Part shown: positions 1 to 12,976 of the stretch, in pieces
Layout of the letters: each line of letters starts with the position of its first letter
Position numbering within the stretch: the first letter of the stretch is position 1
DNA from: Takifugu bimaculatus
Taxonomy: Eukaryota; Chordata; Actinopteri; Tetraodontiformes; Tetraodontidae
Length of the DNA stretch: 64,000 nt
Direction of reading: 5' to 3'
Assembly (NCBI GenBank): GCA_004026145.2
Contig: CP034991.1
Span: 10,763,610 to 10,827,609, forward strand
Made by a program: the position numbers and the translations under genes
Notes under the pieces: generated by a model
Databases searched by the model: none
Told to the model about the DNA's origin: nothing
What the model saw: the letters and a program-made list of their open reading frames with translations, nothing else

Positions 1-815
1 AGGTTGCTTAAGTCTGAGAAAAGGAACATCCACCTGACGTACGACGAGAGACAGCCTGCAATGTTTCCAGAAGCCGGGAACGCTCAGTTTGGGAAAAACG
101 TATGCAAATTGATTTAAAAGAGTGGGAATGACTTGTTTCTCCTTTTGAAAAGTCTTTTAATAGGGAAGCAGGATTAATTATTGTGCTGGGGCCCTCAAAA
201 CAAAATCAGCTTTATTGCTAATCTTCTCATCAGTTTCATCATCCTGCTCTTGTAGCTTTATCAACTGGGGAGTTTTAATGTAAACGTAATCATCCGCAGA
301 CAGGGGCGATGCCTGGTGGGGGTTGGGGGGAAGGGGGGTCTGAAGTGCTGTACTTGAGTCATTTATACAGTACTTAGGGTAAAACCATCAGCCAAGCCTG
401 AAATGTCATTTACCAGAGAAAAACAAATGAAACTTTATGACTCTTAAGTCTAGAAGTTCTTCCACAGAAGTCGTCCTCTAAATCCATTCTGGTTAAGCCA
501 GCTCAATTAGAGTGCTAAGCCCAACTCGTGTCCTGGCGAGATATCTTCTTTGCATTGTTTTGCCGCATAAAAATGGCATGTCGATGGAATTAAACGCACA
601 AACGGTTAAATGGTTTAACTCGTCCGACGAGCTAGTTGATCCTCTTATGTCTTTAGGGGCTCGAGCGCCGTCATTAAAAGGCTGGTTTTCATCGTTGCCG
701 TCTCTCTCCCACTCGGAGGTACAGGTCCCGTCCTTGGATTAGAGATAGAGGTGCTGGTGTTAATGGTTTGGATGGGCTCATTCTTGGTTGGATGAAAAGA
801 GGATTGCAGTGAAGA

Positions 816-902
816 ATGGATGGATGGATGGATGGATGGATGGATGGATGGATGGATGGATGGATGGATGGATGGATGGATGGATGGATGGATGGATGGA
901 TG
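816..902. repeat. (TGGA)n tetranucleotide microsatellite
   Basis: About 21 uninterrupted TGGA/ATGG units. The repeat is open in more than one frame and gives artificial Asp-Gly-Trp-Met polypeptides, which should not be called genes. Confidence 0.97.
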
Positions 903-2701
903 TTGAGACTAAGGGTTACCCCAGGGACTCGTCAAAGGAGGACTGCTTTTTCTCTCTTTTCCCCCCTCCGTTCTTCAAGGCTGCTGTGGCAGCAGCCGAG
1001 GCCGGCCGACTGTTGCTGCCTTTTAGCTGAGTGGATTCCTGAACCCCGGGCAATCCTCTCCCTGTCCTCCATCTGCATATTTCTCTCCCTCCCTTGGTTC
1101 TGCTCATCCCGGCTCCTTCAGTCTGCGTATTTAATTCCATTAAGTTGATTTACATTGCTCAGACAAACACATTAATCACAATCTCCCCTGGAAATAATCT
1201 GCTTGTCAATCTAAACTCTGGCAAATAGGGGAAAATAAACAGTTGATTGAAGTAGTGCACAAACGCAGCGGGCAGATCCATCACCCGCTCTTGGAGGTTT
1301 CCGCTCTCCTCTGTCTAAACAGCCAAAGACCGGAGCTGCTCGCTGTGATTGCGTTCGACTTTATAGATATTTTAACAGTGAGAGGAGAGCCAGACTAGTG
1401 TTTATCTCAACAGCCAGATGGGCGTGAGAGCGATGGAGTGCCACCAGGAGAGGAGGGTAGCCAGAGAGGGGAAGCCACGGATGGGAGCGGGGATAGTGGG
1501 AGCAAAGTGGAGAGGTGGGCAGCTGGGGAGGCTCCTGGCACAGTCCTCAGGCCAACCATGATGAATTACTTTGACGGAAACAATCAGGATGAAATGTTAA
1601 TGCGAGTGTGCCAGTGGATGGACACACAGCCAGACGATGTCCTCCTATTGGGACATAAATGGAACCGCTCTCTCTCTCTCTCTCTCTGGGAAATGAAATT
1701 TTATTTGCTCATATGCGTAGTCATGTGTATTCCATGAGAAATGAAATGCAGGAAATGCCACTGCACTCCTGACCTTTTTACAAAAGTATGGGTGTGTGTG
1801 CGTGTGCTTTTGTTTATGTATGTGTGTGTCTTGGAAGCTTTGGCCTCTCGTCTTTGGGGAGCTGTACCATAAAATCCACCAACAATAATATGTGGTTGAC
1901 ATAGGGTGACAGCGGTGGTCATGTTTGGTGATGTGTTTTTCTGGGCGTTCCCTTTATTTTTAAAAAAGAGATGAATCATCCTCACAAAACTAGGCTGTTA
2001 AATAAAGGTCTACTCACGTGCTGCCGATGCCATATATCAATCAATTCTCACTCATTCACATGTGGAAGTGATCCATTTTTAAAATGTTACACCCAAAATC
2101 CTTGACCCCCCATCCCTTATTGATGAAACCCACCGGCAGTGTGAAACAAGAGGATGATCTTTGTCCACCAAATGAGCAGATATGAAAGCTGTTTCTCCTG
2201 CAGACTTTTCCTCAAACTGTGCAGGCGGATCATTAACGGGGGGCTGGCTGAAGCGATTCTGTAGCTGTGGCTGTCAGTCATGCGCAGGGAGCAGGAGACA
2301 AAGAGCAAGTCTTCAGGGAGCGAGGGGGAATATTTCTCCCTCCTTGAGATGAAAAGAAGGGGTCACTTTGGCATTTTCTGAACCTGGCTCTGAGCGGGCG
2401 CCACAGGCTCATCTGCAGGTAGCCACACGCTGTCTGGATCAGCACCTCGCCGCAGTCACCCTGCGCCCTCCCTCCCTCGTTATTGCTCGGACGGAGAACA
2501 ATGCGGGAGTCCACCTTCTGTTGTCTCCTTCCCCCCACTCCTCCATCCCCCCTGGGCCTCCCCAACCCACCCCTCCTTCCCCACCCTTATGGTGTCAGGA
2601 AGTTGTAAATGCCGATCTTTAGATGTTGCCCATGTGGGGAAACGGAAGAGGTTCCGAGGTTATAGGTTAAAGATGAAAGCCAGTCGAATTAGTTGTGGTT
2701 T

Positions 2702-2707
<6 letters not shown>

Positions 2708-2757
<50 letters not shown>
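2708..2757. repeat. (GT)25 microsatellite
   Basis: Perfect dinucleotide array of about 50 bases in the 5' flank. Confidence 0.97.
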
Positions 2758-2759
<2 letters not shown>

Positions 2760-3109
2760 AAGTCGATTCTGCTGCCGATTGAATTAGCGTCCTGCTAATA
2801 CTATTGCCGCTTTAAGAGAAGGAAAAAAAATTGTCCAGCAGGAAGTTGTTCCTCCTCTATGCTACTATTGTAGAGCAGCTTTGAAATAATTATCTATAAT
2901 TAGGTTTTGATGCAGCTGTGAATAGCTGTGATATCATTAAATCGTGTGAATCACGCCACTGTAAAACTTCAGTTCAAATGGTGTGCAAAACGGTTAAGTT
3001 AATTTAAAATAAAGCATCAGCGGGCCTCATTTTGTTTCCATTTTAAAAAAAAAAAAAATCATTCCTGTCTTGATGTTAAAGCATTAAACGGAAACTTGGC
3101 ACCCAGTTC

Positions 3110-3500
3110 CGCTCCTAAACGCCACATGGGAAATCTACAGCTGTGATGTATAGGCCTGCCTGGCAAATTAATGCAACATTTCCATTAGAAAAATTACATG
3201 ACATGGCTGATATCGAAAGCCAGTAATCACAACGAGGATATGATTACTTATCGGAGAACCGTCATGCGGGTTCTATTGAAACGTGTGATTGCAGGCCAAC
3301 TGCAGCTTGAGCACTGAGCACGCCAGACGCAGCCCTCTCAGAACCGATGTAGATTCCAACACAAATGTTAATTATGCAATTAGGCATGTATAAACATAAA
3401 AATGAGAATGATGGGAGGGGAATTAGGTGTAATCTCATACAGCTCCTAAGATGGTAATACATCACAACATCACAGGTAAAGTTGCTCAAATTGTAATTAC
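3110..3500. promoter_or_regulatory. Candidate conserved non-coding element (motif-dense AT-rich block)
   Basis: The stretch is free of simple repeats and dense in homeodomain-like words (TTAATTATGCAATTAG near 3367, TAATTACAGTGTGATTACAG near 3493, repeated GTAATC/GATTA). Distal developmental enhancers often look like this, and semaphorin genes often sit beside them. This is inference from composition only; no conservation data are available here. Confidence 0.25.
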
Positions 3501-6500
3501 AGTGTGATTACAGGGCGTAGATCAGAAAAGTTCTACAATATATCTGTTTTTTTCTTTTTGGTCTCCAACCCCCCCGAGATGTCCATTAATAAAACAATCT
3601 GTATTTCTACCCGTCACACACATTTTTTAGCATGTTTTTCTCTCTATGGGCACCCCGTCAGCATTACATTAGCTCTAGTATTAACCAGAAAATAAAGAAT
3701 CAGAATTTTAAACCTCTTCACTGCGTTGATCACACGTTTCAGCTGGATTCACTTCCCTCCCAGAGGCTCTTTCTCGCTGCCACATGAGTGAAGTTGAACT
3801 GTAGATCCACTTCCTCGATCGATTTTGTTTTCTCATTAAGACCCGTTCGCGTCTCTTGTGGCACCACAATTCATGCAGCTCATTACACAGACCCGAAATT
3901 CTGGGTTTATGAACACGCTTGAGCACATTTTATCTGTTTACATTCAAATGTTGCATCCCTGGTGTTTATAACTGGCTGCGATGCCACTTACTGCGTCGTG
4001 TTCTCGCGTGAGTCACAACATCCTGTGTGCACATCAACCGCAGGCGCTATGGTAACCGAGGTTAACCACTAATCCAGGTCAGTGTACATAGAAACCTAAA
4101 GGAATTCTGTTTGCAGGATTTTTACACAACACAGATAGTCAACGTTTTGGAATTTATTTATTTTTAGTCCTAGGGTACGTTTGAAGCTATCCAAGGCTTC
4201 GGAGGGCGGGGGGGGGGGGGATCACATCTTATATCAAATCCAAATGTAATTAAGGCCTTTTCAATAAACAAGTACTTTTATTAACAGGGAAAAATAATCA
4301 AGGTATGCAGAAACACGAGTTCCTTATGTCATTTACAGTGTTGTAAACATATTGGTTCATGCCTGTTGCTCACCTCATCACCGGACACAATACTGCTGAT
4401 GGCGGGCGCCTTGATGATCCCCCCAACAACAAAAAAAAGAATGAGAGAAAATGCATTTTCTAAACAATGCGCCGCATGTCAGACCTTTTTCTTTTGGTGC
4501 AGTTTGTTTTAATGGTCTGCCTGCCTGAGCATTGTCATATTTTCCATTACTTTAAAGCTGAATGTGAGCAGCATCGCTTCTACAATGTGGCGTGCGGAGA
4601 TAACGGCGTTCAGACGGACTGATTTGGCGGCGGTGATACAACAGTGACTATGGCACAATGCTCTGTCAGTCAGTGGCTGTGGCCTCGTGCTGCAGCGGGA
4701 TTCACTGTCCTGGCTTTATCGGGGATGATTCATAACGTTATTGGATATGATGCGCGGAACAGAAAACAAGGCAGTCTGTTATCGGTATCACAATATCACG
4801 GCCTGACACAGAACTTAATTGTGTTTACTTTATTCTGTTTCCCATTATAAACATATTTATTGTCAAAGAGCTGGACATAACAGCGTGGATGGAGCATTCT
4901 GAAGATGCATGGGGCATTAGGTTGCAGGAAGGGCAGAGAGGGAAAGTAAAGAAATGAAGAGAGGGATTGAAGCGGAGCACATTGGCCGAGAGTGATCGAA
5001 CGGGGTCATTTGTGCTAAGTAAATAAGAATAAGAGCAGATACCACACCGCCTGTGCTCAAGGCATGTACTCTACAGGCCCCAGAGCTGCAGCCAGCACAT
5101 TACCTTCATACAGATTAGCATCATGCTCAGTCAGATCTGATAAAGCTGCCACTGCGGAACAGGAGACCGGCTAGCCTACCAGGAAGGACTTGGGCGTAGC
5201 CCTGTAGCATAATGGAACTGCATCAAGAACAGGACTGAAATACTGAACAGAAATAGTTTGTTGTGATAGGATGAGAAACTGCAAGTATGTGTATAATGTA
5301 ACACCAAGAATCTGGCAGGTAGCAAAACGTCAGGCTGCAGCAATAACCCGACCAAGCTGACCCCACAGTGACGTGCAGATCTGAAGAATCCCACAAGAGC
5401 ACCTTTAATGGAAGACCAAATAATCTGAGAGACATGAAATCTGCACCAGATGGACCCAACAGCTGAGAACGTCACATGTCTTTGTCCTGTCCCCACCTGC
5501 TGGTCTCAAGCATCCATGTTTGCAGATGAGCACAAGCGCGGAACAGATGCACGCCTCTCAGTTCAGCTCGGTGTTACAGTGCTCACGCAACCAGTGATCG
5601 GACGACCCCTTAATTGGATGGCAGGTGATCAGCACTCATAACAGCAAACATAAACATTACAGCCCAAAATTCTGGAGCTCCATGGAACCACATGGAACAG
5701 ATACCGAGGACATCTAGATATTTACCAATCCTGGTGCAACAGATGTCCCTAAATAAAACAATAAAAAGAAAATATTTCGAGCAGATTTAATGTTCATGCT
5801 GGTGTTTTACCGAACCTCAATCTTCTAACCAGCGTGTCCATGTTGTCCAGAGTCACCATTCACCATTTCAAGTCTAGTTTTAAGTTCTCTGTCCAAATAT
5901 CCATAGCAATGATGACAATGTGTTGTCATTTACAGTCTGCGCCTGGAGGAAAAGGTTTTAAAACCCACATGGTTTTATAGCTCACTTCCTGCTCTTATTG
6001 CTTGGAAACAACCCCTGGAACGCTGCAACGCTTTTTTTGCTAAACATCTTACACCTAAAATACCCAAACGTTTTGCAGCGATGTCACGCACGAATGGCTC
6101 GGTTGCTCTGAAGTTTTCCTTCTTACTTTCCGTGAGCCAGTTTTTATTTGCCCCATAGAAGGTACATAAAAAACTTATTTGGGACTCATGCATTTTGCAT
6201 TCTAAAAGAAGCACAGAAATGGCTTCCTTCTCCCAGATGATAGCTGAGCTGGTGTTTACTGAGACTGAGTGCCCGAGGAGGACGTGCTTGACCCAATTCT
6301 TGAAGTTGCGCGCGCTCCTCCAGCGTCTTCAGAGTTGTTTGACCATTTCCAAACACTTGGCCACACGCTGTTTTCAAACACGGGAAGCCCATGATAAGAT
6401 TGTCACTTGACTTTCAAAAACTTGTAGTTTGGAAGTTGCAGGATTTAATCATGACTATGCACAGCATGACATTGCACAGTATTGCCCGAAGGCTCCTGGC

Positions 6501-9500
6501 AGTTACTTTTGACAACGGTGACTTTTTATAGAGTGAGTTTCCAAGCAAAAAGTGCATTATGCCTTGTGACACTTTCAACAACCCCCATTTCAGCACCGCA
6601 GGGTGCTGGGCTTCATTTATCCATGCACGCACCTCTCTCCCTCCCACCCTCCCGCCTTCCCTCTCTCTCTCTCTCTGTTTCTGAAGTTAATGTGGCATTT
6701 AGTTCAGTGACATTCTGACATTTGTGCTGGTATTTCTTTTCTTTTCAAACGCTTAATCTTCCTTTGAAAGCCTTCGGTTACTTCTGCACTTTCGACGAGG
6801 GTCAAACTTGCACACCAGACGACTGGCCGTGAGTCAGAGTCACATCCTAATTTGTGTGGGGTTGTCAAACGTCCTGCCCTTCACCTCTAAACGGATGTTC
6901 TCAAACAAATGAAGAGGCAATGGAAGTAGACCTGATGAGTAACCGGAGCCGCGGTAAGGATGACGCGCCACCAGCATTATCGGCAGCAACACGTCGACAC
7001 GTTGGCTGCGAACGATGATTGACTGGCCTGGAAAAAGTTCTGATATTCCCACATGGAGGCTCATTGTGGTTTTGGAGTAAATCTGTTAATCTTGTGTGTG
7101 AATGTGTGTGTGTGTGTGTGGGGTGGATATCGGTTAAACGTGTGTCACCAATAGAGGGTATTAGCCAGCAGTCGCTCCTGCCTCTTTCTGCTATGTTACC
7201 ATTCAGACAAAGAGAAAAGAGACAGTGAGGGAAACTGTGATGTCACCGCTAACTTTGTTTCAAACTAATATGTCAGAAGTGAGGGGGCGCGAGTGCTTGG
7301 GCCCCGCTAAAGGTAAACAACATTAACATGATGACCCGTAGAGGCCAAGTGTAGAGGTCTGCACCAAAAGTCAACGTGGTGTTGGCACTGCAGGAAAGGT
7401 CAGAGGTCAACCCCTGAAGTCTTTATCCCGACGCCACCATAAATCCCCGTGCACCTTTTCATGACAAATTTGGCCCCGGGAAATCTGGAAGCGTTGTTGT
7501 TTTTTGACGTTTCGTTTGCGCCAAAGTCGTCTAGGCTACGGCAATCAAACGAGTTCCTGACCTACTTTTAAAAAAGACTGTCGCGAGTTGTAGGCAGTTA
7601 TGCGCCGCTTTCATCCCTCTCCCCAGCAGATTCCTGCCACCAGCAGGAATCACCTGATGTCAGTTGACTTTGGATCATCCGCAGACAGCCAGCACTCATT
7701 AACCTGCCCTCCTTTTCCATTTTGCTGCCTCTTCCTCTCCCTCATTGTCTCCCATTAAGGCTCATTGCCGTCACATATGTTTTGTTTCTAAAGCAAAAAT
7801 CACCTGAATATAATTGCCGTGGGGGTAATCCACCATTTTGCAACAGATGATTGTTTTATATTGTTTGGAACAACGAAGACATGCAGCGGTGGACAAAGGC
7901 CTAATGGCTTTTTGAACAGAGAGGTGGGTTTGAAGATAGCTGCTTATCTCCTTCAGGCTTTGTGAGGTTGCTAAAGTTGGCACGTTGTCACTGTTCCCTC
8001 GCCGCTCACATGCTTCCCGGTTCCTCTGTTTTCCTTCTTGTCATTTTTTCCGCCCCCCCCCCATGACTTTGGCCCCTTTCCATCATCAATCTGTCAACTC
8101 TTTTAAAAGAGACGTACTTTTGTCTCAAAGGGCCTCCAGCTCCAGGGTGTCTCATTCATGTCCACCCTTTGGGGTTTTTTGATAACACCATGATGGATCA
8201 CCTCCGCATGGATTTGAAAGCAACGTCTCATGGACGAAAACACCAGCATCCCTTCTTTTGTGGCCGGACTGTGTATGTTCAAGTATATCTTCATGTTAGT
8301 TGCAGTTTCCTACCCCCCTTCCATCCCTTTCTCCTGCCCCTCACCCCTCCTGGGTTCAGGCAGACGGCTACTCCTGTCTCCTGTCTGATTTATCAGGCCA
8401 GTGCTGACAAGTGTAAACACCTGACAGAGGAGCCTCCCCATTTGAGAAGCCTTTGTGGTTGCTCACATTTTCTTTTCCTTTTCCCCCTCTAACTCCCCCA
8501 TGGCTGGTTCTTGTCTGCAGACTTCTGTATGGTCCTAATCTACTTTCACACCTCAGCCAAAACCATTTCCCCCAGTCTTCCCCGACATGGAAACAGGTGT
8601 TGCTATGTTAAGAGTCCCCAAACTCTCTTATGTTAGACACTGTGGCGCTCACGAGTCACCACCGTAAAAGTGTTTTAGTGTCATTTGCTGTTCACACTCG
8701 AGTGTCGAGTCTGTTTTCTGCTTTATAACGGCGTCCGATCGGCAACTGCCCAGCTGGAAAATGTGCAGCTTTTTAAGCTCGTCGTAGGTTGCGTTTGACC
8801 AACGGGTCGATAGTTAGACAGTGAGACAACCGTCCAGAGAGGTGACGGAGACCAGCTGTGAATTTCTGTCCGTGGGGGGATCAGAGTCCAACTCGGACCT
8901 GAATCTGACATGTTTATAATCCGAATATTCCTAATAACAGATCATCTATTGTAAATGTTAACATGTCTTTGTGATGAAGTCTTGATCCGAGCACAGAAAT
9001 TTCCCACTGCTCTCATTCAGTCAATAAGAGAGAGGGAGACAGAGAGAGATCACTAAAAGTGGAATTTCCCAAATTTACAAATCTCTACATGTTTGCAGAT
9101 TCTGTCCAGCATATTGCTTTGACAGAATAATGGCTCAGATTTGTTTATCTCTGCCAGTACAGACGTGAAATGCTTTCTTCCCTTGTTAAAGGTGCCTCTT
9201 TACTGCCGTCCACGGTGATTTCTGTGAAATCTGGAAGTTCAGCACGAGCAAACTCTCCAATCCCCTGCGCGGCATTCCAGCTGCGTCATCTTTTACCAAA
9301 TACCAGTCGAAGAGACAAAGAGCAGCATTGCCCCAAATGTGATGATGGCCCCAATTACAGAAACACAACAGCGTGTTGCCAGTAAGCTGGTCCCGCTCTT
9401 TGGCATTCCGGTCATCTGCAAAATTCTTCGGCAGCCGTCGGCGGACATTAACCAGACTGCCAACTATAAACACCGGCAGCCCGCACTTGTAACAAAGCTG

Positions 9501-11127
9501 TCAGAAAGCATTTACAAGACAACAGTAATTCAGAGAGCTAATATTTAACAGACAGGACTGTCAGGAAAAGTAAAGAGAACATTCTGTCCGTTTGATTGAG
9601 TGGCCTTGTGTGCGACCTTAACCTGCAGGTAAATCTGCTTTACAAAGCCACATCTCAGGGTTCCAACTCTTCAGACTATCTGAAAACAGCTTCAGCAGGA
9701 TGAAGCCAGGAGGAAATCACCGGCAGCTCACTTTCAAAACAGTCCCACCAAAAGCACATCCACCCAATTACACCACAGTCCCTAATCTTTTACCACTGCA
9801 CTATTAAATCCATTAATATAATATAAAATAACTTTCACTGTCAGGAATGATGGATCATGGGTAAGGTTTTCTTCCATTTGCTCCGAATTCCACCATGGTC
9901 ATGCTTTCGTGAGGCCGTTTGAGCTCTAAACATCCGTTGCTAACGTGCTGACACACCGGCAGCAATAACATCATTAGGACTAATAGTATGTTTATTGTTA
10001 AAGCTAATGCACTCCCACCCGTCACTGTGGGGAAAAGAAGACCGAGTGCGTGCGTATGTGAGTGCATACATGTATGTGAGTGTGTTTCCTCATACGTACG
10101 GGGGTCCTAGGGGGTCCCCCTCCTGAGATCTAGAGTGATCGCTAAAACGCATTCATGAAAGCAATTATACACACTGACGAGCAGAGAGATAGAATAGTAA
10201 AGGAGGAGGAGGAGGAGGAGGAGGAAGAGGATATACAAGGTTAGTCTTTGGTTGTTTTGATTAAGTTGTATAACCATGAGAGGAAATCCCGCTTCCTCCA
10301 GTGTACATTCTCGAAGTTCTTGAATGGATGGATTCAAGGATGCTTGCCGCTTCTTTATTTTTTTTGGGGGGGTCATTTTATTTCTGTTGTACACTAGGTG
10401 TTAATAAAAGGCCTCACTTAGCTCATTTTCTGCTCACTTTATTTGATAAAGCAGTCTGGAGGTTTTCAGTGTTCTAGGAACAGATCTCTTTCTTGCCTTT
10501 AGCAGGAGCTGATTGGCAGGAGGTTCCAGAAAAGAGAGCACTTTCACTTGATTCAATCAGATCTGATCCCAGCACTTCATTGCAGTACTTTTCTTTGCAT
10601 GTGTTAGGCTTTAATACACATCTTTGGCTCGTTGGAGCCTCCATTCATCATTCGCTGGGTTACCTCTCCAAACCCCTCTACCTCATGCTACTTCCTCCCC
10701 ATCAATCAGTCCATGGCTGGAGGACTTTAAGGTCAAATACCATGCAACAAACTCTTTTGATTCTCAGCTAAATTGACCTGTGATATTTTTATTTTTAACA
10801 TTTATATTTATGCACTTTGCTGAAACGTCCATAGCCTGATTGCAGCTCGGCGAAGCACGTTACCCTCTATAGGTGACGTTGAGCGAAAATCAGTGTAGCA
10901 TTTTTTGGAGGTTTTTTTTGCCTTCCCTGAAGTGGAGCGCTAGAAACACTGTATGGATAAGAAGGGGGGAGGCAAAGGAGGGAGGACAAAAGGAAGGAGG
11001 CGGGCTGAGCGGCCTGTGAGATCAAGGTCGTATCCAGGCTTTAGTTTTGGTATTCTCCTCACTGTTAAAGTGATTCTCCTGCTGAATAGTGTTTTCATTC
11101 CTCTCCTGAATGAGATTCACAGGAGCA

Positions 11128-11190
11128 TGGAGAGAGAGAAAGAGAGAGAGAGAGAAAGAAAGAGAGAGAGAGAGATAGTCCTCTCTCTCT
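11128..11190. repeat. (GA)n tract followed by (CT)n, hairpin-capable
   Basis: A GA-rich run of about 48 bases is followed within 5 bases by a CTCTCTCTCT tract. The two halves are complementary and could form a stem. The purine tract is also a mirror repeat of the type that can form triplex DNA. Confidence 0.85.
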
Positions 11191-11279
11191 TCCCCCAGTT
11201 GGTTCCCCCTTTGCCCCCTACAATAGCGAATGAAAATGCGACATGAGATAAACAACTTTCAAGAGAGTTTAGCAAATGA

Positions 11280-11560
11280 AATCAAATATTATTATTCTTC
11301 ACCCCTAAAGCATCTCTTACTAAATCAACCCAGGCAGCCAACGACATACTTTATGCAAATTAAAGGCTTTATTCTTGATTAGATTACGGACGCATTAATT
11401 GTCTCGGATGATTAATGGGCGTAATTCTAACGGCGCCGATCAACGCTCTGTTGCCAGAGTGCGTGCAGTAAAGACATTAGATCACCGCCAGGTTAGGGCA
11501 CGTGTTATAAAATCCACTTCATTGGACGGATGCAAATCCCAGTCAAGAAACACAGGCTTT
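11280..11560 (+). promoter_or_regulatory. Candidate enhancer block with two POU octamers
   Basis: Two exact octamer words ATGCAAAT occur at 11353-11360 and 11530-11537. Between them are several GATTA/TAAT words (TTGATTAGATTACGG near 11376, GATTAATGG near 11409). The block lies 0.5-0.8 kb upstream of the ATG exon. The assignment is inference from motif clustering. Confidence 0.3.
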
Positions 11561-11802
11561 TACAGGTTACGCTGCAAATGGTGTGAGCAGGAAAAGGAAT
11601 TAAAAGACTGCAGGTTTGCGTGTGGCGTTTGGAGGATCTTTGTGGTGAACTGGAGTATTTAATAGTCGTACGGATGCAGTGGTGCAGCCTGAGGTCCTCG
11701 TTGGCCTTTATGAATTAAAATGTGGGACGGCTGATCTGAGAGAGCGTCAAGTGAGAAATGAGTGGACACACTTTTCCTGCCCAGTGTGGAGTTGCAGAGC
11801 TT

Positions 11803-11824
11803 TATGCTAGGCTAGCCTAGCATA
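11803..11824. repeat. Perfect 22-bp palindrome
   Basis: Both arms read TATGCTAGGCT with no spacer, centred between 11813 and 11814. A short (GA)n run follows immediately at 11827-11843. The palindrome is about 255 bases before the acceptor of the ATG exon. Confidence 0.95.
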
Positions 11825-12080
11825 CAGAGAGAGAGAGAGAGAGTTCATGACGCATATCATCGCCATAATCCAATTAAACACATGTTGTTTGCAACGTCGT
11901 CCTCTTGAGTCATTAAGTTAATCTCACACAGATTGCAAATAGAAAAGTAGAGATTGCAGGTGTGCTCGTTTGGTTTGTACAATATTTCTGAGCTCACAGA
12001 TCTTGACGTAATCGAGGAGGCAGCTAAATGAAAATGCAACCTTTCTCTTCCTCCCCGCTCATCTTCTCTCTCTCATGCAG

Positions 12081-12149
12081 GCTGAGAGGATTCTGTAGCA
12101 GAGGACCAGCGGCAGCGGCGGCGGCGGCTGTGGCAGCGTTGTTGCGACC
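12081..12149 (+). other. sema6a: 5'UTR segment of the ATG exon
   Basis: The exon starts after a pyrimidine-rich acceptor ending CTCTCATGCAG at 12080. It contains no upstream ATG and has a short (GGC)n run near 12114-12128. The start context GCGACCATGA has A at -3, a good Kozak context. The acceptor implies at least one further non-coding exon upstream. Confidence 0.8.
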
Positions 12150-12249
12150 ATGAGGTCAGAGGCCTTGTTACTCTACTTCACGCTACTGCAGATAGCTGGG
12201 GCGGGCTTCCCCGAGGACAGTGAACCTATTAGCATCTCGCACAGCAACT
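12150..12249 (+). CDS. sema6a: sema6a coding exon 1: signal peptide and mature N-terminus
   Basis: Encodes residues 1-33 plus the first base of Tyr34. MRSEALLLYFTLLQIAGAG is a typical hydrophobic signal peptide, with likely cleavage before FPEDSEP. The peptide is nearly identical to mammalian SEMA6A. The donor is T|GTGAGT at 12250. The open frame continues into the intron and should be trimmed at the donor. Confidence 0.95.
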
Positions 12250-12976
12250 GTGAGTACATCCTTATTTCTTACTTCTCTTTTATTTATATATGTTTTTTTC
12301 TTTGCGCTGTCCTTCCTGTCAATACAGCTTGTTGCCGAGCACTCTTTTTCCACTCCTGTGTACTTCCCACTTCACAAATCCTTTTGCTCTGCAGCTCTCT
12401 CCCTTGTTCCATCCCTTTTCTCCTCTCAACCCCCAACCTCCATTTACATTCACAGTATTTTGAAGGTGGAGGGTGTAATTTGGCGCCCAAGGATAGGCTC
12501 TCTACGTACACAAAAAATGGAGGGTTTAAGCTGCATTTGAAACAGAGCCCACCCCACATCAAAGGATAATCCCCTGTTTTCCTATTGGGCCCCTAATGCT
12601 GTGTGATAGTCTAAACTCTGTTGTAGGCTGTGCAGATACGCTCATTGTTTCCTCTCGTCTTTCTCTGCATGTTTTTCTCTCAGTCCTTCCCCATCCTGTT
12701 TTCCTTGGTCCCAAATGCCACACAGAGCCAGAAGAGCGGAAACAAAAACCTATCCAACCTCACACACACCTGTCATTCTAGGAGACTCTGTTCCAACCTT
12801 AGAACACACTAATGCCATTGTAAAGGACCCTTTGGGGGGGGGGGAGTACATTTTATGGTCACACAAGCAAATCTGTTCAGAGCAAGTCCGTGAGGGCTTT
12901 TAATTCTTTTCACTGCTGGTGCTACCATTGCAAACATAATTTGAAGACACCTCGGGATTGTCTCATTTTCTTGCAG
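12250..12976 (+). other. sema6a: Intron 1 (727 bp)
   Basis: Phase-1 intron with GTGAGT donor and TTCTTGCAG acceptor. It is T-rich, with a poly-G run at about 12834-12844. Nothing else is recognised. Confidence 0.9.

Larger units (their letters stand above)
1..12080. other. 5' flanking / upstream intronic DNA, no coding gene seen
   Basis: I find no supported coding exon here. All open frames are short, many are microsatellite translations, and none resembles a family I recognise. The first sema6a coding exon begins at a splice acceptor, so an unplaced non-coding exon lies upstream, possibly inside this stretch. I cannot locate it from sequence alone. Visible contents are a (TGGA)n array, a (GT)n array, a poly-G run at about 4208-4220, GA-rich tracts near 11128-11175 and 11827-11843, a 22-bp palindrome, and two AT-rich motif-dense blocks listed separately as candidate regulatory DNA. 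Confidence 0.6.

Noticed and set aside
788..1148. Overlapping frames with Asp-Gly-Trp-Met repeats
   Set aside because: Direct translation of the (TGGA)n microsatellite.
5176..5496. 106-residue antisense open frame with hydrophobic stretches
   Set aside because: No family recognised. A decayed transposon is possible, but I could not support it from any motif.
10100..10124. G5-T-C5 style inverted repeat near 10115
   Set aside because: Arms of only five bases in G/C-rich sequence, easily chance; no terminator or regulatory role can be argued.
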